In this document: one piece after another, positions 1 to 6,148 of the stretch | Numbering within the stretch: position 1 is the stretch's first letter | How the letters are laid out: the number at the start of each line of letters is the position of its first letter | Source of the DNA: DASXTW01 sp036505215 | GTDB taxonomy: Bacteria; Actinomycetota; UBA4738 | Assembly: GCA_036505215.1 (NCBI GenBank) | Contig: DASXTW010000057.1 | Location: forward strand, 1-12,931 | DNA length: 12,931 nucleotides | Direction: 5' to 3' | Notes under the pieces: generated by a model | Databases searched by the model: none | The model's input: only the letters and a program-made list of their open reading frames with translations | What the model was told of the DNA's origin: nothing | Translations under genes and position numbers: made by a program

Positions 1-898
1 CCCGCATCCGGGGAGGGTGCACTCCCGATCCCGGTACTTGAGCTGGCGCATCATCCACTCCGGGGGCTCTCGGCTGACTCGTCCCAGGCGCACCACCTGG
101 CCGGCCCGGTCCTCCAGCACCACCTGGGTCCGGCCGTTGCAGGCCAGGCGCTTCGCCACCTCGGGATGGATGGCCGGGCCTCCTTCGACCTCGCAGCTGT
201 GCAGCTCGCCTCCCGGCCCGTCCAGGCGGGCGGGGATGACCACGGTGGCCCGGTCCGGGTGGGCATGGTGGGCGATCCGGGACGAGCACAATGCCACCAG
301 GGCATCGGCCCGACGGGCATCGACGGACCACCCACCATCCTCGCCGGGCATCACCGGGAGCCGATCGGCCAGCCGCTCCAGGGCCGTGGCCACCACCGCC
401 CCTTGGGCCGCGGGGAACTCCGCGGACAGGCCGAACCGGGAGTTTTCGGCGAAGTACCACCAGGACGGGGACCTCGCTTGTTCGGCCTCCCGGGCCTCCT
501 GCAAAGACCGATGGGAGGAGGTCTCCCTTCTCCCTGATCCACCCACAGGACACCCCCTGGGCCCACCCGATCAGGCGCTCCTCGGTCTCGGGCGTGGCGA
601 ACCGGGTGAGCTCCACCACCTTGTCGATCCCCAGGACCCCTGAGGCGAACGCCTCGGAGATGAGGGGAAGGGCCTCCAGGGCATGGGCGGCCTGGATCCA
701 CCGCAGAGCCTTCCAGTAGGAGATCCCGTAGCGCATACACACCCAGTGGGCCAGATCCCTGGCCCCGGCGTCCCGCCACGCCTCATGGAGGTCGACTTGA
801 GCGATCACCCGGAACAGCTCGCGCTGGCCTGCACAGACCTGGGAATGCAGGCCGTCCAGGCTCTGGATCAGGTCTTCGTTCTCGCGGGCAAGCCCCAT
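1..898 (-). CDS. DUF222 / HNH endonuclease (13E12 repeat family), apparent frameshift, runs off left edge
   Basis: This is the N-terminal and central part of a 13E12-type protein, in which a DUF222 domain precedes an HNH nuclease domain. The family is abundant in actinobacteria and is presumed to act on DNA; its role is poorly defined. Starting at ATG 898, the reading gives typical DUF222 text: ARDLAHWVCMRYGIS, then EAFASGVLGIDKVVELTRF, then ATPETEERLIGWAQGVSCG. The frame must then shift by one base near 511-523 to continue with SLQEAREAEQARSPSWWYF, FGLSAEFPAAQGAVVATAL, DARRADALVALCSSRIAHH and REPPEWMMRQLKYRDRECTL. The last segment is the entry to the HNH domain; the catalytic histidines lie outside the window. 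About 299 residues are visible. Past the shift, the unshifted frame stays open but is Gly/Pro/Arg-rich and shadow-like. I chose ATG 898 because the next upstream start-like codon in this frame lies inside the promoter. Family assignment is firm. Whether the gene is functional is uncertain. Confidence 0.85.
   Translation of the reverse strand, partial: MGLARENEDLIQSLDGLHSQVCAGQRELFRVIAQVDLHEAWRDAGARDLAHWVCMRYGISYWKALRWIQAAHALEALPLISEAFASGVLGIDKVVELTRFATPETEERLIGWAQGVSCGWIREKGDLLPSVFAGGPGGRTSEVPVLVVLRRKLPVRPVRGVPRGPRGGGGHGPGAAGRSAPGDARRGWWVVRRCPSGRCPGGIVLVPDRPPCPPGPGHRGHPRPPGRAGRRAAQLRGRRRPGHPSRGGEAPGLQRPDPGGAGGPGRPGGAPGTSQPRAPGVDDAPAQVPGSGVHPPRMR
511..523 (-). other. Apparent +1 frameshift site in the DUF222/HNH gene
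   Basis: On the minus strand the upstream half of the gene uses codons starting at positions congruent to 1 mod 3, ending in SCGWIREKGDL. The downstream half uses positions congruent to 0 mod 3, starting around SHRSLQEAREAE. The downstream frame cannot be extended far upstream because it meets TGA at 573-571. The switch best fits within CTCCTCCCAT (520-511), consistent with one inserted base (or two lost) in a C/T-rich run. It may be a real mutation or a base-calling or assembly error. Confidence 0.7.
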
Positions 899-939
899 TG
901 CGCACTCGAATCCCAGTGGAAGGGGCGGAAGGTAAGACA

Positions 940-968
940 AGTATACCGAACACACGTTCGATTGTCAA
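940..968 (-). promoter_or_regulatory. Near-consensus sigma-70-type promoter of the DUF222/HNH gene
   Basis: On the minus strand TTGACA (968-963) is followed after exactly 17 bases by TATACT (945-940). This is a perfect -35 and a 5/6 -10 hexamer. Transcription would start near 933, giving a leader of about 35 nt before ATG 898. No strong Shine-Dalgarno sequence is visible in that leader. Confidence 0.85.
946..961. promoter_or_regulatory. LexA (SOS) box inside the promoter spacer
   Basis: The sequence CCGAACACACGTTCGA matches the Gram-positive/mycobacterial LexA consensus TCGAAC-N4-GTTCGA at 11 of 12 defined positions, with a perfect GAAC-N4-GTTC core at 948-959. It fills the spacer between the -35 and -10 of the DUF222/HNH promoter, so bound LexA would block RNA polymerase. 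Some mycobacterial 13E12-family genes are known SOS genes, which agrees. Its 3' end lies 57 bp before the divergent gene at 1018, which it might also affect. Confidence 0.85.
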
Positions 969-1017
969 CTCCTCCGTCTCGACCCGGTGACACCGGGGTT
1001 AGATACTTCCGGCGGCG

Positions 1018-1692
1018 ATGCTCGCTACGGCGTACGAGATCGGTCGTTTCATCGGGGTTGTTCTCTTCGGCCTCCTCATCCCCGCTCTCCTCACGTGGTG
1101 GGCGATCGGCCTGAGGGAGCGGTCGAGCGGCGTCTGGTGGATCCCCCTGGCTGTGGGGATCTTCGTCAGCATGAGCATCCTCCTCGGACCAGTCATTCGA
1201 GCCAGCGGCGATCTGCGGCGGGACGAGAAGCCGAATCCGGCTCGGGTGGACCCGGAGACCGTCTTCGCCACCGCCGGCACATACCGCTTCCAGCCATTTG
1301 CCGAGGAGGTTCAGGCCAGTATCGAGCGAGCCCTCGAGGGCAACCCGGCTCGGAACTACATCGAGGACTTCGCCATCCGAGACGTCCTGGCGGAGGACGG
1401 ATCTCCGGTAGCCTTCATCGAGGTGTTTGCGATGGACCCGGAGGTCTTGGACGAAGAAGACTTCCGAGAGGGCTTTGCGCAGGGGGCAGCCGAGGAGGCC
1501 GGAGGAGAGGTCCATCGGGAACGGGTCGCCGGACGCGACACGCTCCAATTCGAATCTACCGTCGGCGATCTCTCGGGATTGCACTGGGTGGTGTGGCAGC
1601 GGCCGAGGACAAACCTCTTGATCATGGTTGCTGCGCCGAACTCCGAGGATGCGCTGGCTATCGCCGCCGCGATGATCGATCGGGAACGCTGA
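1018..1692 (+). CDS. Two-helix membrane protein of unknown family
   Basis: I do not recognise this 224-residue protein. It has two hydrophobic segments, about residues 8-30 and 38-60, joined by a short basic loop (GLRERSSG). A soluble domain of about 160 residues follows, rich in Glu and Asp in its middle (around 138-165) and predicted to be mixed alpha/beta. There is no cysteine, no obvious catalytic motif and no repeat. The helix-turn-helix anchor would place both termini on the same side of the membrane. The ATG at 1018 has only a weak GGCGG upstream. A possible -10, GATACT (1002-1007), ends 10 bases before it, so the transcript may be nearly leaderless. It is divergent from the SOS-controlled gene and convergent with the sialidase-like gene, so it is probably monocistronic. 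Coding is supported by full-length codon bias and sensible protein composition. Confidence 0.75.
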   Translation: MLATAYEIGRFIGVVLFGLLIPALLTWWAIGLRERSSGVWWIPLAVGIFVSMSILLGPVIRASGDLRRDEKPNPARVDPETVFATAGTYRFQPFAEEVQASIERALEGNPARNYIEDFAIRDVLAEDGSPVAFIEVFAMDPEVLDEEDFREGFAQGAAEEAGGEVHRERVAGRDTLQFESTVGDLSGLHWVVWQRPRTNLLIMVAAPNSEDALAIAAAMIDRER

Positions 1693-1716
1693 ACAGGATG
1701 TCCCTGGACAACGTAC

Positions 1717-1753
1717 GCGGGGAGATGCCCGGCTGGGCCGGGCGCCTCCCCGC
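1717..1753. terminator. Strong hairpin between convergent genes, likely bidirectional terminator
   Basis: GCGGGGAG (1717-1724) pairs with CTCCCCGC (1746-1753), and inside it GCCCGGC (1727-1733) pairs with GCCGGGC (1737-1743) around a TGG loop. Between the two stems are one T-G wobble and one A-C mismatch. The hairpin lies 24 bases past the stop of the membrane protein and 12 bases past the stop of the convergent sialidase-like gene. There is no U-tract on either side, which is common in high-GC actinobacteria. Confidence 0.7.
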
Positions 1754-1765
1754 TTCCAACAGAAC

Positions 1766-3232
1766 CTAGTTCGCGGTCGTCACACCCGCCTTCACCCTGA
1801 ATGGATTCACGCCGTACTTGGCACCGGCCGAGGAGGCTCGGAGGGTTGGCCCGGTGAACGACGTGGCCGCCTCTCGCGAGGTGAACATGTGCTCCTGGAA
1901 CACACCTCCTACAGGCGCAGTGGCGGAGGCGAACACCGGGAGGGCGTTATCTCCCGAGTACGCCGTGGACATGTAGTCTCCGACCATCCTGCCCTGGCTC
2001 GTACTCGCAAGCCAGGAGAGCATCATGGGTCCGGCCAGTTGCTGTGGCGGGCTCCACGTGCCTCCGCCGTTCGCCGAGAAGGAGAAGCCGACGTTCAGCT
2101 GGCACGTGGCCGCGCTGCAGCTGGATACGGGGTAGTAGTAGTAGCCAACCGCAAGGTGAGGAGCAGGGCTCACAGTGAGCGTCTGTCCCTTGATGGCGAT
2201 ACTCGGGAGGAAATGGTCGACTCCACTGCCCACCGGATTCAGCGGGATCCGGCTCGGGGCCGACCAGTTCATCCCGTTCGAGGACGAACTCAGGACGATG
2301 TCGTTCGCGCTGCAGCCCGGTTCGAACCGGCAATCCGACCAGACGATCACGACCGGCCCCGGGATCCTGACTTCGGCCGAGGGCCCGGGCAGGGGGGCGC
2401 GGATTCCTCCGGCAGGGGTGTGGTAGGAGACGTTGGAGACGGTGATTGGAGTGCTCCAGGTGTTCCCGCCGTCGGTGGATGTGAACGACTTGATCCCGGT
2501 GTTCCCGAGGAAGGGAACGACCACGGTCCCGTTCGCCATGACCACGGGCTGGCCGCCGATCGTGCCGGTCTCGCTGTTGGCGGTCCGCTTGGGTGGGCCC
2601 CAGGTGAGGCCCCCGTCGGTGGACGTGCTCATCAGCATGAGGTTGCCCCGGCCGTTGTCGTCCCATTGCGTGTAGCAGTTGCCGTAGAAGGGACTGGTCG
2701 GGCTGGTGTCGCAGGTGATCCAGTTCTTGTCATAGAAGCTGATCGCATCGCCAAGAGCGGTCGCAACGGGATTGCCCCACGTCAGGCCGCCATCGGTCGA
2801 CCGGCTGGTGATGACGTCATTGATCCCCTGATTGATCTTCAGCCCGAGGCTCGAGATCAACCAGACTCCGTGCTTGGGATCGTAGGCAACCGCGGGGTCG
2901 CTGACGCGGTCGTAGATGCCGGGGGGCGTTGCATTGACGGTGGTCCCTGGAAGGAAGCCGTTGGTCCAGCTGACCCCCCCGTCGAGCGACGTGGCCCAGC
3001 CGTTGTTTGCCGCTCCTCCGCTGAAGATGCGCCCCACCTGGAAGGTCGCCACGATGGTGCGGCCGAAGGCGAAGTTGTCGGGCTCGACTTCCGTCTTGTG
3101 CTGACTCTCGGGATTGGTGTACGGGTCTTCGCTGATCTTCATCGGAACGGCCAGTGCCGGGGCCGCCACCACGATGCCACCGATGAGGGCGAAAACCGTT
3201 GCTACGGTGACCAGAGCCAAGGCTCTTCTCAT
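1766..3232 (-). CDS. Secreted sialidase-like Asp-box (BNR) beta-propeller protein, paralogue A
   Basis: This 488-residue protein has a Sec signal peptide (MRR, hydrophobic core 4-24, likely cleavage after ALA at 26-28). The mature part is one sialidase-like propeller with Asp-box repeats S/T-x-D/N-G-x-x-W at about residues 82-89, 145-152, 204-211, 252-259, 317-323 (degenerate) and 386-393. Three cysteine pairs (174/186, 301/307, 372/377) suggest disulfides, as expected outside the cell. Proteins of this type are usually annotated as sialidase family or exo-alpha-sialidase. I cannot identify the arginine triad or the nucleophilic Tyr/Glu, so glycan hydrolysis or binding is inference. I chose ATG 3232 over a start 33 codons upstream because it begins the signal peptide and has GGGAGGGGG just before it. 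The longer start would lie inside the presumed promoter. It sits 134 bp downstream of its paralogue. Confidence 0.85.
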   Translation of the reverse strand: MRRALALVTVATVFALIGGIVVAAPALAVPMKISEDPYTNPESQHKTEVEPDNFAFGRTIVATFQVGRIFSGGAANNGWATSLDGGVSWTNGFLPGTTVNATPPGIYDRVSDPAVAYDPKHGVWLISSLGLKINQGINDVITSRSTDGGLTWGNPVATALGDAISFYDKNWITCDTSPTSPFYGNCYTQWDDNGRGNLMLMSTSTDGGLTWGPPKRTANSETGTIGGQPVVMANGTVVVPFLGNTGIKSFTSTDGGNTWSTPITVSNVSYHTPAGGIRAPLPGPSAEVRIPGPVVIVWSDCRFEPGCSANDIVLSSSSNGMNWSAPSRIPLNPVGSGVDHFLPSIAIKGQTLTVSPAPHLAVGYYYYPVSSCSAATCQLNVGFSFSANGGGTWSPPQQLAGPMMLSWLASTSQGRMVGDYMSTAYSGDNALPVFASATAPVGGVFQEHMFTSREAATSFTGPTLRASSAGAKYGVNPFRVKAGVTTAN

Positions 3233-3300
3233 GGATCCCCCTCCCTGCTCGTTTTCACGACCCAACGGTCGTCGGGCCGAGTTCGAGGGCGCGAAGGTGC

Positions 3301-3331
3301 AATTGTTACGGGGAAGTCGCCATTTCTTCAA
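3301..3331 (-). promoter_or_regulatory. Candidate promoter/operator of paralogue A, shared with paralogue B
   Basis: On the minus strand TTGAAG (3331-3326) is followed by 17 bases and then TAACAATT (3308-3301). ACAATT ends exactly 68 bases before ATG 3232. The same two blocks, with the same spacing and the same distance to the start, occur upstream of the paralogue. TTGAAG could be a -35 and TAACAA/AACAAT a weak -10. They could also be conserved regulator sites. Confidence 0.5.
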
Positions 3332-3366
3332 CCCGGGCCGCGCACCTCCTATCTATCCAGCGGTCA

Positions 3367-4830
3367 TCAGTTCGACGTGGTGACGCCCGGTCGGACCCTC
3401 CAGGGACGCAAGCCGAACCTCGCACCCGCCGAGGAAGCGGCCCGCGTTGGCCCAATGAACGAATTGGCGGCCTGTTGGGAGGTAAACATGTGCTCCTGGA
3501 ACACTCCCCCGACGGGGGCGGTAGCCGACGCATACACCGGAAACGCGTTGTTACTGATGTACGAGGTCGAGATGTAGTCGCCGACCATTCGACCGGAGCT
3601 GGTTGAAGGAAGCCAGGAAAGCATCATGGGTCCGGCCAGCTGCTGGGGCGGGCTCCAACTGCCCCCGCCATTCGCGGAGAACGAGAAGCCCACGTTGAGC
3701 TGGCACGTGGCCGAGCTGCAGTTGGCCACGGGGTAGTAGTAATAACCGAGCGCGATGTGGGGCGATGGGCTCACCGTGAGAGTCTGGCCCTGGATGGACA
3801 CCCCCGGAATGAAGTGGTCAACGCCGCTCCCAATGGGATCGAGGGGGATCCGCTTCACCGGCGCCCAGTTGGTCCCGTTGCCCGAGGAGCTCATGACGAT
3901 GTCGTTCGCGCTGCACCCGGCTTCGAACCGACAGTCGGGCCACACGATCACGATCGGTCCAGGGATCCTGACCTCGGCGGAGGGGAGGGGAACGCCCGCC
4001 CGGATCCCACCGGCAGGGGTGTGGTAGAAGAGGTTGGAGACGAGGACCGGGGTGCCCCACGAGTTGCCCCCGTCTGTCGACCTGAAGGCCTCCACTCCCT
4101 GGTTTCCGAGGAAGGGGACGACCACCGTCCCGTCCGCCAGCACCACGGGCTGGCCCCCGATCGTCCCGGTCTCGCTGTTGGCGGTTCGCTTGGGAGGCCC
4201 CCAGGTGAGGCCGCCATCGGTGGAGGTGCTCATCAGCATGAGGTTCCCCCGGCCGGCGTCGTCCCACTGGGTGTAGCAGTTGCCAAAGAACGGACTCGAC
4301 GCGCTGGTGTCGCAGGCCGTCCAGTTCTTGTCGTAGAAGCTGATCGCGTCACCGAGGGCCACCGGCACCGGGGTGCTCCACGCGATCAGGTCGGTCGATC
4401 GACTCACGATGACGTCGTTGACGCCCTGGGAGACCTTCAGGCCCAGCATCGAGATCAGCCAGACTCCATGCTCGGGGTCGTATGCCACGCTGGGGTCACT
4501 CACCCGATCCCATGGACCGCTCGGAGTGGAGTGGGGCGTGGTCCCCGGGAGGAACCCGTTGGTCCAGTTCACTCCTCCGTCGATCGACGAGGCCCACCCG
4601 ACGTTCGCGGCTCCCCCGCTGAAGATGCGCCCCACCTGGAACGCCGACACGATGAGGCGACCGAAGGCGAACGTGTCGGGCTCGACTTCAGTCTTGTGCT
4701 GACTTTCGGGGTTGGTGTACGGATCTTCGCTGAGCTTGATCTGAGCGGCAAAGGCCGGGGCCGCAACAATGATACCCGCGACGAGGGCAGAGACGGTTGA
4801 AACTGTGAACAGGGCAAGCAATCGTTTCAT
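3367..4830 (-). CDS. Secreted sialidase-like Asp-box (BNR) beta-propeller protein, paralogue B
   Basis: This 487-residue protein aligns with the downstream paralogue over its whole length with a single one-residue gap. Long blocks are identical, for example SEDPYTNPESQHKTEVEP and NSETGTIGGQPVV. It has a signal peptide (MKRLLALF..., cleavage after AFA at 26-28), Asp boxes at about 82-89 and 203-210 and further ones C-terminally, and the same three cysteine pairs. The second Asp box of paralogue A is eroded here to STDLIAW (145-151), which also accounts for the missing residue. The likely role is an extracellular carbohydrate-active or carbohydrate-binding protein; catalysis is unproven. I chose ATG 4830 because it begins the signal peptide and follows GAGGAGAGGG. 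The upstream extension contains the candidate promoter. It is the first gene of the tandem pair and divergent from the TolB-like gene. Confidence 0.85.
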   Translation of the reverse strand: MKRLLALFTVSTVSALVAGIIVAAPAFAAQIKLSEDPYTNPESQHKTEVEPDTFAFGRLIVSAFQVGRIFSGGAANVGWASSIDGGVNWTNGFLPGTTPHSTPSGPWDRVSDPSVAYDPEHGVWLISMLGLKVSQGVNDVIVSRSTDLIAWSTPVPVALGDAISFYDKNWTACDTSASSPFFGNCYTQWDDAGRGNLMLMSTSTDGGLTWGPPKRTANSETGTIGGQPVVLADGTVVVPFLGNQGVEAFRSTDGGNSWGTPVLVSNLFYHTPAGGIRAGVPLPSAEVRIPGPIVIVWPDCRFEAGCSANDIVMSSSGNGTNWAPVKRIPLDPIGSGVDHFIPGVSIQGQTLTVSPSPHIALGYYYYPVANCSSATCQLNVGFSFSANGGGSWSPPQQLAGPMMLSWLPSTSSGRMVGDYISTSYISNNAFPVYASATAPVGGVFQEHMFTSQQAANSFIGPTRAASSAGARFGLRPWRVRPGVTTSN

Positions 4831-4898
4831 CAGAACCCTCTCCTCGATCGTGGTGACGCCAGGGCGCCTGTGCGACTGGCTTCGACGGACTGGAGACC

Positions 4899-4929
4899 AA
4901 TTGTGGGGAATAGGGTCTCCTCTCTTCAA
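4899..4929 (-). promoter_or_regulatory. Candidate promoter/operator of paralogue B, shared with paralogue A
   Basis: On the minus strand TTGAAG (4929-4924), then 17 bases, then CCACAATT (4906-4899); ACAATT ends 68 bases before ATG 4830. Order, spacing and distance are identical to the element before paralogue A, although most bases between the blocks differ. The -10 match is poor (CCACAA), so a regulator site is as likely as a core promoter. Confidence 0.45.
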
Positions 4930-4937
4930 TGGGGGAT

Positions 4938-4961
4938 ATTCCTGCATGAGGGTTATTCCTG
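4938..4961. repeat. Two direct copies of ATTCCTG, 17 bp apart
   Basis: ATTCCTG occurs at 4938-4944 and again at 4955-4961, a 17-bp period, in the 242-bp divergent region between paralogue B and the TolB-like gene. They lie just upstream of the longer tandem repeat. They might be paired regulator half-sites; no factor is recognised. Confidence 0.4.
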
Positions 4962-4993
4962 TCCCTGGAAGAGCCGATCCCTGGAAGAGCCGA
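4962..4993. repeat. Exact 16-bp tandem direct repeat
   Basis: TCCCTGGAAGAGCCGA occurs twice head to tail with no mismatch (4962-4977 and 4978-4993). It sits 80 bp before the ATG of the TolB-like gene and 132 bp before the divergent sialidase-like gene. It may be a repeated operator or a simple slippage duplication. Confidence 0.8.
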
Positions 4994-5072
4994 AAACGGA
5001 TGCAGCACCCCGCCCGTACCTCTGGTGCGGCTGGCGTTGCGAAAGCGTAGGACGGAGGGCATTCTCGAGCTC

Positions 5073-6092
5073 ATGGCGGAAGCGGATCGACCCGGGCGGC
5101 AAGGGCTGCGAAGGGCCCATTTGATCGTCGTGGTTGCGATCGCCGTGGTCGCGGCCGGCGTGCTGGCCACAACCAGGGCCTGGTCGCATGAAACCCCGGC
5201 CGCCGAGCCCACGCACCCGGCTTCCGGCCTCAGCTCCCCCCAGCCACCCCCATCACGCCAACCGATCGGATCAACCGAGCCGGCCGGCAAGATCGCCTTC
5301 GCCAGCCAGGCCGCCCGAGGCCTGTTCCACATCCACGTGATCAACGCCGACGGGACAGGTGAGATCAGCCTCACCTTCGGGCCGGGAGAGGATCGGGATC
5401 CCGCGTGGTCACCCGATCGAACTCGGATAGCCTTCGATCGAAGGGCGAATGCGGACGATCCCCTGGACACCAACACCGACATCTACGTCATGCAGGCGGA
5501 TGGGAGCGGCTCGAGGCAGCTCACCGACGGGCCGGAGGCAGAAGGGGATCCGGCGTGGTCACCCGATGGATCTCGCCTCGCGTTCTTCACCACGGACCCT
5601 GCCACCGGACGCAGGCATATCTCGGTGCGGCGAGTCGACGCAGCCGATCAGGCCGAGCTTTCCGATCCACCCGAGTCCTGCAATGACCGCGAGCCGACGT
5701 GGTCACCTGATTCTCTGAGGCTCGTGTTCGTCCGCAAGTGTGGGGAACAGGCCTCCGCCCTCTATCTCATCGGCGCGGATGGAAAAGGACTGCTCTTCCT
5801 GACCGATTTCGGCCGAACCCCCGACTGGTCGCCCGATGGCACCAGGATCGCGTACACAGGCCTGGGAACCCGGGGGCCGTCCGTGCACGTGATCAACGTG
5901 GATGGGAGCGGCAAGACGAACCTCATGGAGAGCGGCCTCTCAGGAGACCCGGAATGGTCACCGGACGGAACCAAGATGGTCTTCTCCAGTAGCGACCTGG
6001 CCGCGGTCAACCTGTTCATCATGAACGCGGATGGGACTGACGTGCACAGGCTCACCAGCAACCCATCCAACGATGTAACGGCTTCCTGGTAG
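5073..6092 (+). CDS. Membrane-anchored TolB/PD40-type beta-propeller protein
   Basis: This 339-residue protein has a short basic N-terminus, one hydrophobic segment at about residues 16-32 and a Pro/Ser-rich linker (about 40-70). A propeller of the TolB/WD40-like PD40 type follows. Blade motifs W-S-P-D-x-x-R/K-hydrophobic occur at W112, W162, W210, W252 and W295, alternating with NADGTG/QADGSG/NVDGSG turns, and the chain ends in TASW. With no lipobox or clear signal-peptidase site, an N-in anchor with an extracellular propeller is the best reading. The partner or ligand is unknown; PD40 propellers generally mediate protein contacts. I chose ATG 5073 over GTG 5025 because it gives a compact N-terminus before the helix and GGAGGG lies 14 bases upstream. 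The start remains the weakest point. The ABC operon begins 56 bp downstream on the same strand and may be co-transcribed. Confidence 0.85.
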   Translation: MAEADRPGRQGLRRAHLIVVVAIAVVAAGVLATTRAWSHETPAAEPTHPASGLSSPQPPPSRQPIGSTEPAGKIAFASQAARGLFHIHVINADGTGEISLTFGPGEDRDPAWSPDRTRIAFDRRANADDPLDTNTDIYVMQADGSGSRQLTDGPEAEGDPAWSPDGSRLAFFTTDPATGRRHISVRRVDAADQAELSDPPESCNDREPTWSPDSLRLVFVRKCGEQASALYLIGADGKGLLFLTDFGRTPDWSPDGTRIAYTGLGTRGPSVHVINVDGSGKTNLMESGLSGDPEWSPDGTKMVFSSSDLAAVNLFIMNADGTDVHRLTSNPSNDVTASW

Positions 6093-6148
6093 CGACCACC
6101 CGCCGTTGTAAGCTGGCTCGCTCGAGACCTCGTCGGAAGGGTGCTCGA

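Noticed and set aside
17..643. Plus-strand ORF of 208 codons over the HNH gene, and similar ones at 166-537 and 291-719
   Set aside because: Low-complexity Arg/Pro/Gly/Ser translations; the minus strand carries recognisable DUF222 text in the same place.
868..1584. Minus-strand ORF of 238 codons over the two-helix membrane protein
   Set aside because: The plus-strand reading gives two clean hydrophobic helices and normal composition; this one also runs through the divergent promoter and SOS box.
3233..3331. Upstream extension of paralogue A to a start at 3331 (and of paralogue B to 4947)
   Set aside because: It would put up to 39 non-conserved residues before a complete signal peptide and would run through the conserved upstream elements; strong Shine-Dalgarno sites support 3232 and 4830.
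1889..3577. Long plus-strand ORF of 562 codons opposite the sialidase-like genes
   Set aside because: It is the antisense shadow of a signal-peptide Asp-box protein; its composition is Gly/Arg/Val-biased with no domain pattern, and it spans two genes and a promoter.
3757..4800. Plus-strand ORF of 347 codons opposite paralogue B
   Set aside because: It resembles the shadow over paralogue A because the underlying genes are paralogous, not because it is itself a conserved protein.
1766..4830. Phage or conjugative-element origin for the duplicated genes
   Set aside because: No integrase, transposase, terminal repeats or tRNA boundary; composition looks like the neighbours. A plain tandem duplication suffices.
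6093..6148. Possible promoter TGTAAGCT and repeated GCTCGAG before the ABC operon
   Set aside because: No -35 at a fitting distance and the repeat is a short GC-rich word; not supportable.
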